Source of the DNA: Acidobacterium sp.
GTDB taxonomy: Bacteria; Acidobacteriota; Terriglobia; Terriglobales; Acidobacteriaceae
Assembly: GCA_003166955.1 (NCBI GenBank)
Contig: PMUI01000059.1
Span: forward strand, 1-34,697
Direction of reading: 5' to 3'
Length of the DNA: 34,697 nucleotides
Position 1 is the stretch's first letter; every line of letters begins with the position of its first letter. Under the pieces are notes generated by a model. That model made no database searches and was not told the origin of the DNA. It saw only the letters and a list, made by a program, of their open reading frames with translations. Positions 22,240 to 30,389 of this stretch are shown here, piece by piece. The translations under genes and the position numbers were made by a program.

Positions 22240-23064
22240 ATGACTGATACGTTTGAGAAGGCCGTTGCGGCGGCGGGGTTTGTGGCTCGGAGAACGGTGC
22301 TGCGGCCGAAGATTGCGATAGTGCTGGGGTCGGGGCTGGGGGCATTTGCGGAGCAGCTGGAGGGGTCGGCGGCGATTGGGTTTGCGGAGATTCCGCATTT
22401 TCCGCAGTCGACGGTGCCAGGGCATAGCGGGAAACTGGTGATCGGTTTAGTTTCGGGCGTGCCGGTTGCGGTGATGCAGGGGCGGGTGCATGCGTATGAG
22501 GGGTACAGCTCGGAGGAAGTGACGTTTCCGGTTCGGGTGCTGGGGCGGATGGGCGTGAAGACGCTGGTGCTGACGAACGCTGCGGGTGGGATCAACGAGG
22601 GATTGAAGCAGGGGCAGCTGGTGCTGATCTCGGATCACATTAATTTTTCGGGGCGGAATCCGGTTTCTGGACCGAACGATGAGCGGTTTGGGCCGCGGTT
22701 CTTTGATATGAGCGAGGCTTACTCGGCGAGGCTGCGGGAGCTGGCGCATGAGGCGGCTCGGGCGATGGAATTTCGTTTGGACGAGGGCGTGTATCTGAGC
22801 GTGCTGGGGCCAAGCTTTGAAACACCGGCGGAGATTCGGGCGTTTCGGGCTTTGGGTGCGGATCTGGTGGGGATGTCGACGGTGCAGGAGACGATTGTGG
22901 CTCGGCACATGGGGATCGAGGTGCTGGGGATTAGTTGTGTGACCAACCTGGCGGCGGGGATTCAGAAGGAGCCGCTGAGCCATGAAGAGGTGATGGAGAC
23001 GGGGCGGGCTGCTGAGACGCAGCTGGCGGGGCTTCTCAGAAGTGTTGTCGAGAGGTTGGCGTAG
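22240..23064 (+). CDS. Purine nucleoside phosphorylase
   Basis: 274 residues, trimeric PNP family (PunA-like). It splits inosine, guanosine or their deoxy forms with phosphate. Motifs: IVLGSGLGAFAEQL (phosphate loop), VPGHSGKLV, GRVHAYEGY, LTNAAGGINEGLKQGQLVLISDHIN, and GPSFETPAEIRAFRALGADLVGMSTVQE. The ATG is two bases after the transporter stop, so they are co-transcribed. It is convergent with the S1/P1 nuclease gene, with only 19 bp between stops and no clear terminator. Confidence 0.95.
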   Translation: MTDTFEKAVAAAGFVARRTVLRPKIAIVLGSGLGAFAEQLEGSAAIGFAEIPHFPQSTVPGHSGKLVIGLVSGVPVAVMQGRVHAYEGYSSEEVTFPVRVLGRMGVKTLVLTNAAGGINEGLKQGQLVLISDHINFSGRNPVSGPNDERFGPRFFDMSEAYSARLRELAHEAARAMEFRLDEGVYLSVLGPSFETPAEIRAFRALGADLVGMSTVQETIVARHMGIEVLGISCVTNLAAGIQKEPLSHEEVMETGRAAETQLAGLLRSVVERLA

Positions 23065-23083
23065 GTGTAGGTTGTGACGCGTC

Positions 23084-24415
23084 TCATTTGGCGATGCGGG
23101 AATCGTAGAGGTGGAAGTCCACCTTGATGTTCACTCTCGTGGGGACCGGTTTGGCCTGGTAGGTTGCCGGTTGAAAGCGGTATTGCTGCACCGCCTTGAC
23201 AGCGTTCTCATCCAATCCCATCCCCAGGTGCGAAGCAGCCTGGACATCGTGCGTGTGGCCGTCCGTGCCGACGATGGCGGAGACAAGGACGCTGCCGGTC
23301 AGCTTTTTCCTGCGGGCTTCGTTCGAGTACTCCGGGTCAGGAGCCCAGACAATCACAGGGACGGTCATACCGGGGCGAACCTTATAAACGGGCCCCAAGG
23401 TGGGATCGATTTCCTCGATGTCTGGACCTGCCTCCTGAGGGGCGGCTGCGGCGGCCGCGGGGTCGCTGCCGGAAGCGGCAGCGGGTTGAGTGTGCTGGTC
23501 ATGCCAGTCGGGGACGGGTTCGGCGGATTTAATCCAGGCGGCTACGTAGAGGTCGCGGAGCATGGAGGCTCCGGCGGCTAGTCTTTCGGCGGTGAATTGT
23601 TTGGATTCGGGCGTACCTTCGGCGTCGAAGCCGTGCTGCTTGTCGAGTTGGTAGACGCGCTCGGTGAGGGAGCCGGTGTGGCGGAGGTAGGCGAGGTAAT
23701 CGTCCCACTCGTCGTTGATGGGATGGAGGGGCGCGAGGAGCGGCTGGACGTCGGAGACGTTGATAGCGGCGTCGACGAAGGCGGTTTCGAACTGGCTGTG
23801 AATCTTGTGGTCGGTGGTGTAGCCGTTGGGATTGGGGCCGACCCAGCCGTTGTACTGAATGGTGACGTGCAAAGGCTGCGAGCCGTCGCCGACGTAGTGG
23901 CCGAGCCATCCTGCATAGAAGAGGATGGCGGCTTCGACGGGTTTGGTGTCCTGATGGGCGGCGGAGAGGGTGCGGTAGTCGCGCATGGCGGACTTGAGGC
24001 GCTCCCAGACTTCGCTGGTGACGTATGGCTGGAAGCCGACCTTCTCGGGTTGGAGGTCGGCGGCGCGATCGGGGTGCGCGGCGATGTAGGCGTAGAGGGC
24101 GGCGATGTACTGATAGCGCTGGCGGGGCAGCGGGCCGATGAGGTCGGCGTACTCGATGTCGATGAAGTGGTCGGGGGCCTGGGCGGCGTTGAGTTCAGGC
24201 TCGGCGCGGGAACGCCAGCGGTCGGGCTCGGGGCCGAGGTAGGCGATTTCGTTGATGGCTTCGGGCGTGCGCATGAAGGCGGGCATGTCGGCGGGGAGGG
24301 ATTCCGCGGCGAGGCGGTTGATCATGGTGTGACCTTTGCTGCCCCATCCGAAGGAGGAAGGGACGGCGAGCAGCGGAAGCAGAACGAGAGCGAGATGCGA
24401 GCGGCGAGGTTTCAT
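23084..24415 (-). CDS. Secreted S1/P1-type nuclease fused to a TonB C-terminal domain
   Basis: 443 residues. A signal peptide ends near SSFG-23, leaving W24 as the mature N-terminus; in P1/S1 nucleases Trp1 and His6 ligate zinc, and H29 is exactly sixth. H83, then H173, D177 and H183 (spacing 4 and 6 as in P1) and H206 with E210 complete a plausible tri-zinc site. After an Ala-rich linker (~310-335), residues ~350-437 form a TonB C-terminal-like domain (PEYSNEARRKKLTGSVLVSAIVG, then AVKAVQQYRFQPATY). It would degrade single-stranded DNA/RNA outside the cytoplasm. ATG 24415 is preferred over the adjacent upstream TTG. Functional context: nucleoside uptake genes next door. Confidence 0.88.
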   Translation of the reverse strand: MKPRRSHLALVLLPLLAVPSSFGWGSKGHTMINRLAAESLPADMPAFMRTPEAINEIAYLGPEPDRWRSRAEPELNAAQAPDHFIDIEYADLIGPLPRQRYQYIAALYAYIAAHPDRAADLQPEKVGFQPYVTSEVWERLKSAMRDYRTLSAAHQDTKPVEAAILFYAGWLGHYVGDGSQPLHVTIQYNGWVGPNPNGYTTDHKIHSQFETAFVDAAINVSDVQPLLAPLHPINDEWDDYLAYLRHTGSLTERVYQLDKQHGFDAEGTPESKQFTAERLAAGASMLRDLYVAAWIKSAEPVPDWHDQHTQPAAASGSDPAAAAAAPQEAGPDIEEIDPTLGPVYKVRPGMTVPVIVWAPDPEYSNEARRKKLTGSVLVSAIVGTDGHTHDVQAASHLGMGLDENAVKAVQQYRFQPATYQAKPVPTRVNIKVDFHLYDSRIAK

Positions 24416-24440
24416 CAAGCGTGAGTATAGCGGGTGAAAA

Positions 24441-24475
24441 GCAGGAAGCAGGAAGCCGGAAGCTGGAAGCAGAAG
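24441..24475 (+). repeat. 7-bp tandem repeat (5 units)
   Basis: GCAGGAA, GCAGGAA, GCCGGAA, GCTGGAA and GCAGAAG, between the S1/P1 nuclease start and the aminopeptidase stop. Confidence 0.75.
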
Positions 24476-24493
24476 GCCTGAGATTTGTGCCGG

Positions 24494-25849
24494 TCATTGT
24501 GACTTATGCATGAGGGATTCGATAGCTTCGGCGGTTTTGGGGAGGGCGCAGGTGAGGCAGTTGAGGGTGCCGTCGGATTTGACGTAGAAAATATCTTCGA
24601 TGCGGACTCCGATTTTTTCTTCAGGGATATAAATGCCGGGCTCGATGGTGAAGAGCATGCCTTTGTCGATGGGTTTCGAGTAGTCCCAGGGGTCGTGGAC
24701 GTCGATGCCGACCAGATGGCCGATGCCGTGGATGAAGTATTTGCCCAGCGGCTCTCCATGGAGGTCTTTGCCGTGGGCGTTCATGGAGTTGAAGGCGGCG
24801 GTGTCGAGGGAGTCGGAGTAGCGGCGGTAAGGATCGTTGATGCGGGACTTGCCGGCAACGAAGGCTTCGATGGCGACGCGCTGGGCTCCGAGGACGATGT
24901 TATAGATTTCGCGCTGGCGGGCGGTGAAGTGGCCGTCGACGGGCATGGTGCGGGTGATGTCGGAGGCGTACATCGAGTATTCGCCGGCGGCATCGACGAG
25001 GAGAACATCGCCGGACTGCATGGTGCGGCTGTTTTCGGAGTAATGAAGGATGGTGGAGTTGGGGCCGGAGCCGACGATGGGGGCATAAGACGGGCGCTCG
25101 CAGCCGTTGGCCATGAGGCTTTGGACGATGATGCCGGCCTCGGCGCGCTCGGTGATGCCGGGATGGATGGCGGCGATCATGGCGAGCTGGGCTTTGACGG
25201 AGGCGTCGCTGGCTTTGCGGAGGAGGTCGAGCTCGCCGGGGTCCTTGATGGCTCGGAGCGGGGTGAGGAGCGGGCGGACGTCCTGGAGGGCGGGAGTCGT
25301 GTCCATGCCGAGGGTCGTGCCGGTCCACGCGGCGAAGGCGCGGGCCTGGGGGTTGTCGGGCTGGGAGAAGAGATTGAGGGCTAGGTAGCGATCGCTGCTG
25401 AGGAGCTTGCCGAGGATTGTCGGGAGCTCGGTCATGGGTTGGACTTCGTCGATGCCTGTGAGGCGAGGCGCGTCGGGGGCGGCTGCGTCGAGCTTGGGGC
25501 CGGTGTAGCGCTCTTCGCGAAGGTTGCGGGCGGGGAGGAAGAGGATTTCGCGGTAGGAGCGGGCGGGGTGGAGAGCGTCGGCGGCGGATGGGGCGACGAG
25601 GAGGAGGGCGGCTCCGGGCTGGTTCCAGCCGGTGAGGTAGTAGAAGTCGGAGTCCTGGCGGTAGGGAGTGAAGTCGGTTTCGGACTGTTCGGCGGCGAAG
25701 AGGACCGCGACGCCCTGGTTGAGGGATTCGCTGAGATGGACGCGGCGGGCGTGATAGTCGGCGGCGGGTTGGCGGTCGAGCGCGAGGAGGGTCGGAGCGG
25801 CCGCGAGGAGGAGAAGAGCGGCGAGGCGGGAAAATTTCGGAAATTTCAT
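24494..25849 (-). CDS. Secreted Xaa-Pro aminopeptidase (M24B)
   Basis: 451 residues. A short hydrophobic signal peptide (RLAALLLLAAAPTLLA) suggests export. The N-terminal creatinase-like domain (FYYLTGWNQPGAALLL) precedes the pita-bread catalytic domain. Its dinuclear metal ligands are D286 (VDAAGEY), D297 (SDITRTMP), H378 (HGIGHLVG), E403 (TIEPGIYI) and E418 (RIEDIFYV). It removes N-terminal residues before proline. Co-oriented with the S1/P1 nuclease gene 78 bp downstream; both appear to be exported hydrolases. Confidence 0.93.
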   Translation of the reverse strand: MKFPKFSRLAALLLLAAAPTLLALDRQPAADYHARRVHLSESLNQGVAVLFAAEQSETDFTPYRQDSDFYYLTGWNQPGAALLLVAPSAADALHPARSYREILFLPARNLREERYTGPKLDAAAPDAPRLTGIDEVQPMTELPTILGKLLSSDRYLALNLFSQPDNPQARAFAAWTGTTLGMDTTPALQDVRPLLTPLRAIKDPGELDLLRKASDASVKAQLAMIAAIHPGITERAEAGIIVQSLMANGCERPSYAPIVGSGPNSTILHYSENSRTMQSGDVLLVDAAGEYSMYASDITRTMPVDGHFTARQREIYNIVLGAQRVAIEAFVAGKSRINDPYRRYSDSLDTAAFNSMNAHGKDLHGEPLGKYFIHGIGHLVGIDVHDPWDYSKPIDKGMLFTIEPGIYIPEEKIGVRIEDIFYVKSDGTLNCLTCALPKTAEAIESLMHKSQ

Positions 25850-26096
25850 TGAAGGGAAGTGTAACGGGTCGCCCCAGGGGCGGGGCTCGCGTGAAGCTGT
25901 GTTTTCCCAAAATGGTCCAGGACAGTACTTTCGGACTGAACAGAGGGTCGATTCGTATTGACGATCGGGTCGTGGGGAGAGTCAGCTACTTGCTGTGGGG
26001 TGAACCTGGCCGTTCGCTGCTTTTGGGGGTAGCTTCTCTTTTTTTTCCGCCGGAGATCACACACTGGGCATCGCGCGCAGGCTGTAGAGGCGAGCT
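25850..26096 (+). other. Gene-free gap upstream of the aminopeptidase
   Basis: 247 bp between two minus-strand genes. It holds a CGCCCC-A-GGGGCG palindrome (25870-25882) close to the aminopeptidase start, and a T-run (26037-26046) that reads as a run of A on the transcribed minus strand. No promoter or terminator could be assigned with confidence. Confidence 0.4.
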
Positions 26097-27758
26097 CTAT
26101 ACGCCGACGGGGAAGGGTTTGGGGCTGGTGTCGTCCAGATTTGCTCCGGTGCGCCAGCGTTCGAAGCGGCCTTCCAGCAGGGACAGCAGGCCTGTGTACC
26201 AGTAGCCGACTACGAAAAGGATCAGGAAGGGGACGGTGAAGTAGTTTTCGTTGGCGACGGCGTACCAGATGCAGAGGGCGAAGTAGCCACCGACGATTAG
26301 TTCGAGGAAGGGGATGAGGCCGAGCCTCTTGCGGTATTTGGAGGCGCCCTTCGATTTTTCGCCGCGCTTCTGGACGCGGTATTTGGGGGTGCGCTTGAAG
26401 GCGCTCTGGATTCCGAAGAGGGCTTCCGTGACAGCGATGGTGTTGGTGATGGTGAGTCCGATGCCGAGGGACATGAGGAACGGGAGATAGAGGAAGGTGC
26501 GATACCAGTGGCGCGGGTAGAGTTCCTTTTGCGAGACGAGATAGAAGGACGAGATAGAGAAGGTGGAGGCGAGGAAGAGGGGGAAGTCGATGAAGAGCAT
26601 CTCCCACCAGCCCTGGTAGAAGCGGATGATCATGGCGGGCATGAGCAGGACGGAGAGCACGACCATGAGCGGGTAGCTGAGGTTGGCAGTGAGGTGATAC
26701 CAAGCTTCGATTTTGACCCGGAGAGGCACGTCGGAGCGGAAGAGGCGGGGCAGGATTTTTTTGGAGGTCTGGATGAGGCCTTTGGCCCAGCGCTGCTGCT
26801 GGGTTTTGAAGGCGGTCATCTCGATGGGGACTTCGGCGGGGCACTCGACGTCCTGGAGGTATTTGAATTTCCAGCCGACCATTTGAGCGCGGTAGCTGAG
26901 GTCGGTGTCCTCGGTGAGGGTGTCGTGCTGCCAGCCTCCGGCTTCGTCGATGGTGACGCGGCGCCACATGCCGGCGGTGCCGTTGAAGTTGAAGAAGACG
27001 CCGGAGCGTGCGCGGGCTCCGTGCTCGAGGACGAAGTGGCCGTCGAGAAGGATGGCTTCGACCTGAGTGAGGAAGCTGTAGTCGCGGTTGAGGTGGGTCC
27101 AACGGGTTTGGACCATGCCGATGCCCGGCTCAGCGAAGTGATGGATGACGCGCATGAGCCAGTCGGCGGGCGGGGTGAAGTCGGCGTCGAAGATGGCGAT
27201 GAATTCGCCGCTAGCGGTCTTGAGGCCTTCGTCGAGGGCTCCGGCTTTGAAGCCGTGGCGGTTGGTGCGGTGGAGATAGACGATGGGGTGGCCGAGGGCG
27301 CGGTAGCGTTCGACAATGACCTGGGCGACATGCTGCGTTTCGTCGGTGGAGTCGTCGAGGACCTGGATCTGGAGGAGGTCGCTAGGGTATTCGATGCGGC
27401 AGACAGCGTCGATGAGGCGGTCGATGACGAACTGCTCGTTGAAGATGGGGAGCTGGATGGTGACGCGGGGGAGCTGTTCGAAGTGCGAGGTGGGCTCGTG
27501 GGTGGCGTTTTTGCGGTTGTGGTAGTAGAGCCAGACGAGGGTGTAACGGTGGAGGCCGTACATCGCGAGGACGATCATCACGATGAAGTAGGGGGCAAGG
27601 AGCGCGGTGTCGAAGGAGAAGAACTGCCAGTGGTAGAGGTTCTGGAAAGTGCGGTCGCCGTAGTGGGTGCGGAGGTAGTGGCGGAGGTCGTTTTTGACAA
27701 AGAAGAGGCTGAGTGTCTGCGCGCAGGAGAGCAGGCGGGCCGTGGCAGCGAGGAGCAT
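26097..27758 (-). CDS. Membrane family 2 glycosyltransferase (cellulose-synthase/CslA-like)
   Basis: 553 residues. A membrane segment lies at ~50-80, then a cytoplasmic GT-A domain with DDS (135-137), DAD (191-193), TED (282-284) and QQQRW (320-324), the D,D,D,QxxRW set of processive beta-glycosyltransferases. Three to five membrane segments follow (~355-540). It probably polymerises a beta-linked polysaccharide such as glucan or mannan across the inner membrane; the sugar donor cannot be read. No PilZ domain or BcsB-like partner is in the window. ATG 27758 opens the conserved protein; the frame upstream is only repeat DNA. Confidence 0.88.
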   Translation of the reverse strand: MLLAATARLLSCAQTLSLFFVKNDLRHYLRTHYGDRTFQNLYHWQFFSFDTALLAPYFIVMIVLAMYGLHRYTLVWLYYHNRKNATHEPTSHFEQLPRVTIQLPIFNEQFVIDRLIDAVCRIEYPSDLLQIQVLDDSTDETQHVAQVIVERYRALGHPIVYLHRTNRHGFKAGALDEGLKTASGEFIAIFDADFTPPADWLMRVIHHFAEPGIGMVQTRWTHLNRDYSFLTQVEAILLDGHFVLEHGARARSGVFFNFNGTAGMWRRVTIDEAGGWQHDTLTEDTDLSYRAQMVGWKFKYLQDVECPAEVPIEMTAFKTQQQRWAKGLIQTSKKILPRLFRSDVPLRVKIEAWYHLTANLSYPLMVVLSVLLMPAMIIRFYQGWWEMLFIDFPLFLASTFSISSFYLVSQKELYPRHWYRTFLYLPFLMSLGIGLTITNTIAVTEALFGIQSAFKRTPKYRVQKRGEKSKGASKYRKRLGLIPFLELIVGGYFALCIWYAVANENYFTVPFLILFVVGYWYTGLLSLLEGRFERWRTGANLDDTSPKPFPVGV

Positions 27759-27763
27759 GAAGG

Positions 27764-27868
27764 TACAGGGTATATAGGGAACAGGGAATAGGGAATAGGG
27801 AACGTGGTAGCTGGTAGCTGGGAGCTGGGAGCGGGGAGCTGGGAGCCTGTAGCCGGTAGCGGGTAGCA
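27764..27868 (+). repeat. Long degenerate 7-bp tandem repeat (15 units)
   Basis: Fifteen consecutive heptamers drift from TACAGGG through GGAATAG to GGTAGCT, GGGAGCT and GGTAGCG with no loss of register. The array begins five bases upstream of the glycosyltransferase ATG and is followed directly by a hairpin repeat. Confidence 0.85.
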
Positions 27869-27873
27869 AACTA

Positions 27874-27940
27874 CCCCACCATGCTCGCGCGGAAAGGCGC
27901 CGCGCGCCCAGGATGGGGCACCCGCGTTTGAGGAACCCGG
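27874..27940 (+). repeat. Hairpin repeat (variant stem)
   Basis: Contains CTCGCGCGG and CCGCGCGCCCAGG arms around an AAAGGCG loop, resembling the variant at 3412-3444, then GGGGCACCCG. It ends six bases before the stop of the outer-membrane protein gene. Confidence 0.8.
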
Positions 27941-27946
27941 CGGTTT

Positions 27947-28726
27947 CTATTTGCGGCCGAAGCGGTAGACGAAGCCGAGGTTGCCGCCGAGGTTTTCCTG
28001 GAAGGCGGAGCCGTAGTTGGTGATGAGCTCGTTGGCGGCGAAACGCAGGGCGAGGCCGGGACCGAGGTTGTAGTCGGCGGCGACGCCACCGTTGAAGTTG
28101 AGTACGGTGCTGTCGGTGAAGAGGCCGACGAGCTGCGGCGGAAGGCCGTTGGTACCGGTGCCGAAGTTGCCGTGGCCGGCGCCGACGAGGGCCTCGGCGG
28201 TCCATCCCCAGTGCTGGCCTTTGAAGAATCGATAGCGGGGGCCGGCCATGAAGGTGTACTGGCTGATGGAGGGGTTGTAGGCCTGGGCGATGCCGTTGTA
28301 GATATGGGTGCCGGTGTAGGCGGCGCCGTAGTAGCCGCGGAAGTCGGCGGTGATGCCGAGGTCGCCGTGGAAGTAGTCGGTGAGGTCGATGTACCAGCCG
28401 GCTTCATTCATGCGCTGGAGGCTGTTGCCTGGGGTGAAGCGGAGGGAGCCGCCGCCGAAGTCGAGGTCGTATTTGTGGCTGTAGGTATCCTGGACGATTT
28501 GCTGAATGCGGATTTTGCGGCGGGCGTTGACGCGGGCCTGGGCTTCGCGGAGGACCTGAGCGCGGTCCTGCTGCGTGGATTCCTGGGGCTGGGTCTGGTC
28601 GGGCGCGGCCTGCGGGGCGGCGGGCGGCTGGGAGTTGGAATCCTGTGCGTGGATGAGGGCGGGGGCAAGGAGAAGGAGTGCGAAAAGCGGATACCGTGTG
28701 TATCCGGAGAACGTGCGAAAACGCAT
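27947..28726 (-). CDS. Outer-membrane beta-barrel-like protein
   Basis: 259 residues. A signal peptide (YPLFALLLLAPALIHAQ) is followed by a Gln/Pro-rich stretch and a charged helix (REAQARVNARRKIRIQQIV). Alternating aromatic/glycine strands (LDFGGGSLRF, GDLGITADFRGYYGAAYTG, YTFMAGPRYRF) end in GNLGFVYRFGRK, a typical barrel C-terminus. It is likely a small porin-like or OmpA-barrel-like surface protein; exact family unknown. ATG 28726 has GGAGG upstream. The divergent cytochrome c gene starts 201 bp away. Confidence 0.75.
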   Translation of the reverse strand: MRFRTFSGYTRYPLFALLLLAPALIHAQDSNSQPPAAPQAAPDQTQPQESTQQDRAQVLREAQARVNARRKIRIQQIVQDTYSHKYDLDFGGGSLRFTPGNSLQRMNEAGWYIDLTDYFHGDLGITADFRGYYGAAYTGTHIYNGIAQAYNPSISQYTFMAGPRYRFFKGQHWGWTAEALVGAGHGNFGTGTNGLPPQLVGLFTDSTVLNFNGGVAADYNLGPGLALRFAANELITNYGSAFQENLGGNLGFVYRFGRK

Positions 28727-28758
28727 GAACCTGGGTGCCTCCACTGCTTAGACGGAAT

Positions 28759-28835
28759 GTACAGAGTACAGGGTACAGGGTACAAGGTGCAGGGTACAGC
28801 GGGCAGGGTACAGGGTACAGGTGACAGGTGACAGA
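28759..28835 (+). repeat. 7-bp tandem repeat (11 units) between divergent genes
   Basis: Mostly GTACAGG units (GTACAGA, GTACAAG, GTGCAGG, GGGCAGG, TGACAGG variants), the most regular heptamer array here. It occupies the shared upstream region of the barrel protein and cytochrome c genes. Confidence 0.9.
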
Positions 28836-28927
28836 CCGTGGGGCACGCGCGGATTGCGGAAAGTTCGTGGGCATGCAAGGATGCCGTGGTGGGTGGTTGT
28901 CAATTTTCGGGCTGAGGTTGAGAGCGG

Positions 28928-29509
28928 ATGAGATTTTTGCTGGGGCTGATTCTGGGGGTGCTGATCGTTCCGATTGCGTTGATGATTTATTTTCACTTTG
29001 GACAACCGCCGGTGGCGGTGGCGGACAAGCCATTTCCGCTGGAGAAGCAGATTGTGGAGGTGCCGCTGGCGGCGCGCATCGACAAGGAGATGGTGGGGAG
29101 CGCGCCGATCGAAGCGAGCACGACGAACCTGGAGGCGGGGGCGCAGATTTATCGGCAGCAGTGTTCGGTGTGCCATGGGCTGTACGGACGCCCAGCGGAT
29201 ATTGCTGCGCACATGTATCCGCACGCGCCGCAGTTGTGGGCTCCGCATGGTGGCAAAGGGGTGGTGGGGGTGAGCGACGATCCGGTGGGAGAGACGGAGT
29301 GGAAGGTGGCGAACGGGCTCCGGCTGACGGGGATGCCGTCGTTTAACAAGGTGCTGAACGCTACGCAGATCTGGCAGGTGAGTCTGCTGGTGAAGAATGC
29401 GGGGCAGCCGATGCCGGCCGAGGTGACGAAGCTGCTGACGACGCCGCTGGATTTTGGGGTGTCAGGGACGGGGCAGGCTGGACCTGGTGCTGCGCCTCCG
29501 GCTCAGTGA
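28928..29509 (+). CDS. Membrane-anchored mono-haem cytochrome c
   Basis: 193 residues. An uncleaved N-terminal helix (LLGLILGVLIVPIALMIYF) anchors a periplasmic class I cytochrome domain. It has haem-binding C79-S-V-C82-H83 and probable axial Met136 in TGMPSFN. The C-terminus is Gly/Ala/Pro-rich. It probably transfers electrons in a respiratory chain; no oxidase or dehydrogenase subunit lies beside it, so the partner is unknown. Confidence 0.9.
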   Translation: MRFLLGLILGVLIVPIALMIYFHFGQPPVAVADKPFPLEKQIVEVPLAARIDKEMVGSAPIEASTTNLEAGAQIYRQQCSVCHGLYGRPADIAAHMYPHAPQLWAPHGGKGVVGVSDDPVGETEWKVANGLRLTGMPSFNKVLNATQIWQVSLLVKNAGQPMPAEVTKLLTTPLDFGVSGTGQAGPGAAPPAQ

Positions 29510-29523
29510 GGAGCGCCGGGACC

Positions 29524-29565
29524 AGAGTTTAGAGTTTGGAGTTTAGAGTTCAGGGATTAGGGAAC
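29524..29565 (+). repeat. 7-bp tandem repeat (6 units)
   Basis: AGAGTTT, AGAGTTT, GGAGTTT, AGAGTTC, AGGGATT and AGGGAAC, beginning 15 bases after the cytochrome c stop. Confidence 0.8.
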
Positions 29566-29907
29566 CGCTGGGCCAGCTCGCCCAATCCGGTTGCCCAACA
29601 GCCGACGCCCTCCGCCTCGGGTCGGGTCCAACTACCTCGGCCCTGTAGCAGATTGGGGCGAATTGTTCGCGCTTGCGAGGGAGCCTTGCCGCGATTGGCT
29701 CCCGGGTAGAAGTAATACAAAACAATCGCACAACGGGCGGTTCTGTCCTGATAACACAGGAAGAGGAGAGCGGGCATCGGACCGTTTGGGGAGAGGTTTC
29801 CCGAAAGGATACCGTATGTAGTTTGCTCTTCCGGCGTGTGATCTGAATCACGGAAACAACAGCGCGGGCGACCATATGCTGCGACTACCGGGCAATATAG
29901 GAGCAAA
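29566..29907 (+). other. 342-bp upstream region of feoA
   Basis: No credible gene was found; reverse-strand frames here show no recognisable protein. It contains a GGGAGCC/GGCTCCC inverted repeat (29679-29703, 11-base loop, no T-run), a Crp/FNR-like palindrome (29837-29852) and a ribosome site AGGAGC shortly before the feoA ATG. The transcription start was not identified. Confidence 0.6.
29837..29852 (+). promoter_or_regulatory. Crp/FNR-family-like operator upstream of feoA
   Basis: TGTGATCTGAATCACG matches the TGTGA-N6-TCACA pattern in all but the last base. It lies 55 bp before the feoA start. FNR- or Crp-type control of ferrous-iron uptake is known in other bacteria; here it is inferred from the sequence only. 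Confidence 0.55.
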
Positions 29908-30228
29908 ATGGTCGCAATTGCGCTATTATCGGATTTTGGAGTCGAGGATGGGGAAGAACTGGACCTGTCCGGAGCCTGGAAGTTGAGTCTCTTGAGCGAA
30001 TTGGCCATTGGAACGGTGGGCGTGGTGGAGTCGCTGGACCTGCCTGGGGAGATTCAGCATCATCTGATGCACATGGGATTTTTGCCTGAGGCGCGGGTGA
30101 TGGTGGTGCGGCGAGCGCCGGCGGGGGATCCGACGGTGTACTCGATTGACGGTTTCGAGGTAGCGCTCAGGCGCGACACGGCGCGGGCGATTCGGGTTCG
30201 GGAATGCGAAACACCGGATACGAGATAA
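29908..30228 (+). CDS. feoA: Ferrous iron transport protein FeoA
   Basis: 106 residues, a small SH3-like cytoplasmic protein that supports FeoB. LSLLSELAIGTVGVVESL, IQHHLMHMGFLPEARVMVVRRAPAGDPTVYSIDGFEVALRRDTARAIRV is the complete FeoA domain. About 26 residues precede it, longer than usual. ATG 29908 has AGGAGC five to ten bases upstream. feoB follows after 161 bp. Confidence 0.92.
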   Translation: MVAIALLSDFGVEDGEELDLSGAWKLSLLSELAIGTVGVVESLDLPGEIQHHLMHMGFLPEARVMVVRRAPAGDPTVYSIDGFEVALRRDTARAIRVRECETPDTR

Positions 30229-30294
30229 GGAAAAGAGCCGATGAAAGGCAGGAAACCTCAGACGCTAAAGCCCGGGACATTTGGGACCACTGAC

Positions 30295-30314
30295 GGCACG
30301 GCTGAAGCCGTGCC
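30295..30314 (+). repeat. Palindromic element in the feoA-feoB gap
   Basis: Perfect inverted repeat GGCACGGCT-GA-AGCCGTGCC. It could form a cruciform or an RNA hairpin in the 161-bp spacer, and may affect feoB expression relative to feoA. No T-run follows. Confidence 0.7.
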
Positions 30315-30389
30315 CCTTCAAGACGGCGGATTCTTGCAGCGTGGCTGTGAACGCGAATTTTTGCAGCCGGCTGTGAAGGCGAAATAAGC

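Noticed and set aside
20786-22345. 519-residue minus-strand open frame opposite the nucleoside transporter
   Set aside because: Arg/His/Gln/Pro-rich antisense translation with no motif; the opposite strand is a clear CNT transporter.
26508-27791. 427-residue plus-strand open frame opposite the glycosyltransferase
   Set aside because: Antisense shadow of a gene with all catalytic motifs intact; composition is Glu/Val/Gly-biased with no domain.
28759-28835. Possible CRISPR array or origin iterons
   Set aside because: Contiguous heptamers without spacers, and similar arrays at many other gaps, argue against either.
29550-30008. 152-residue minus-strand frame overlapping the feoA leader
   Set aside because: It overlaps feoA and a 7-bp repeat, and shows no signal, motif or ribosome site.
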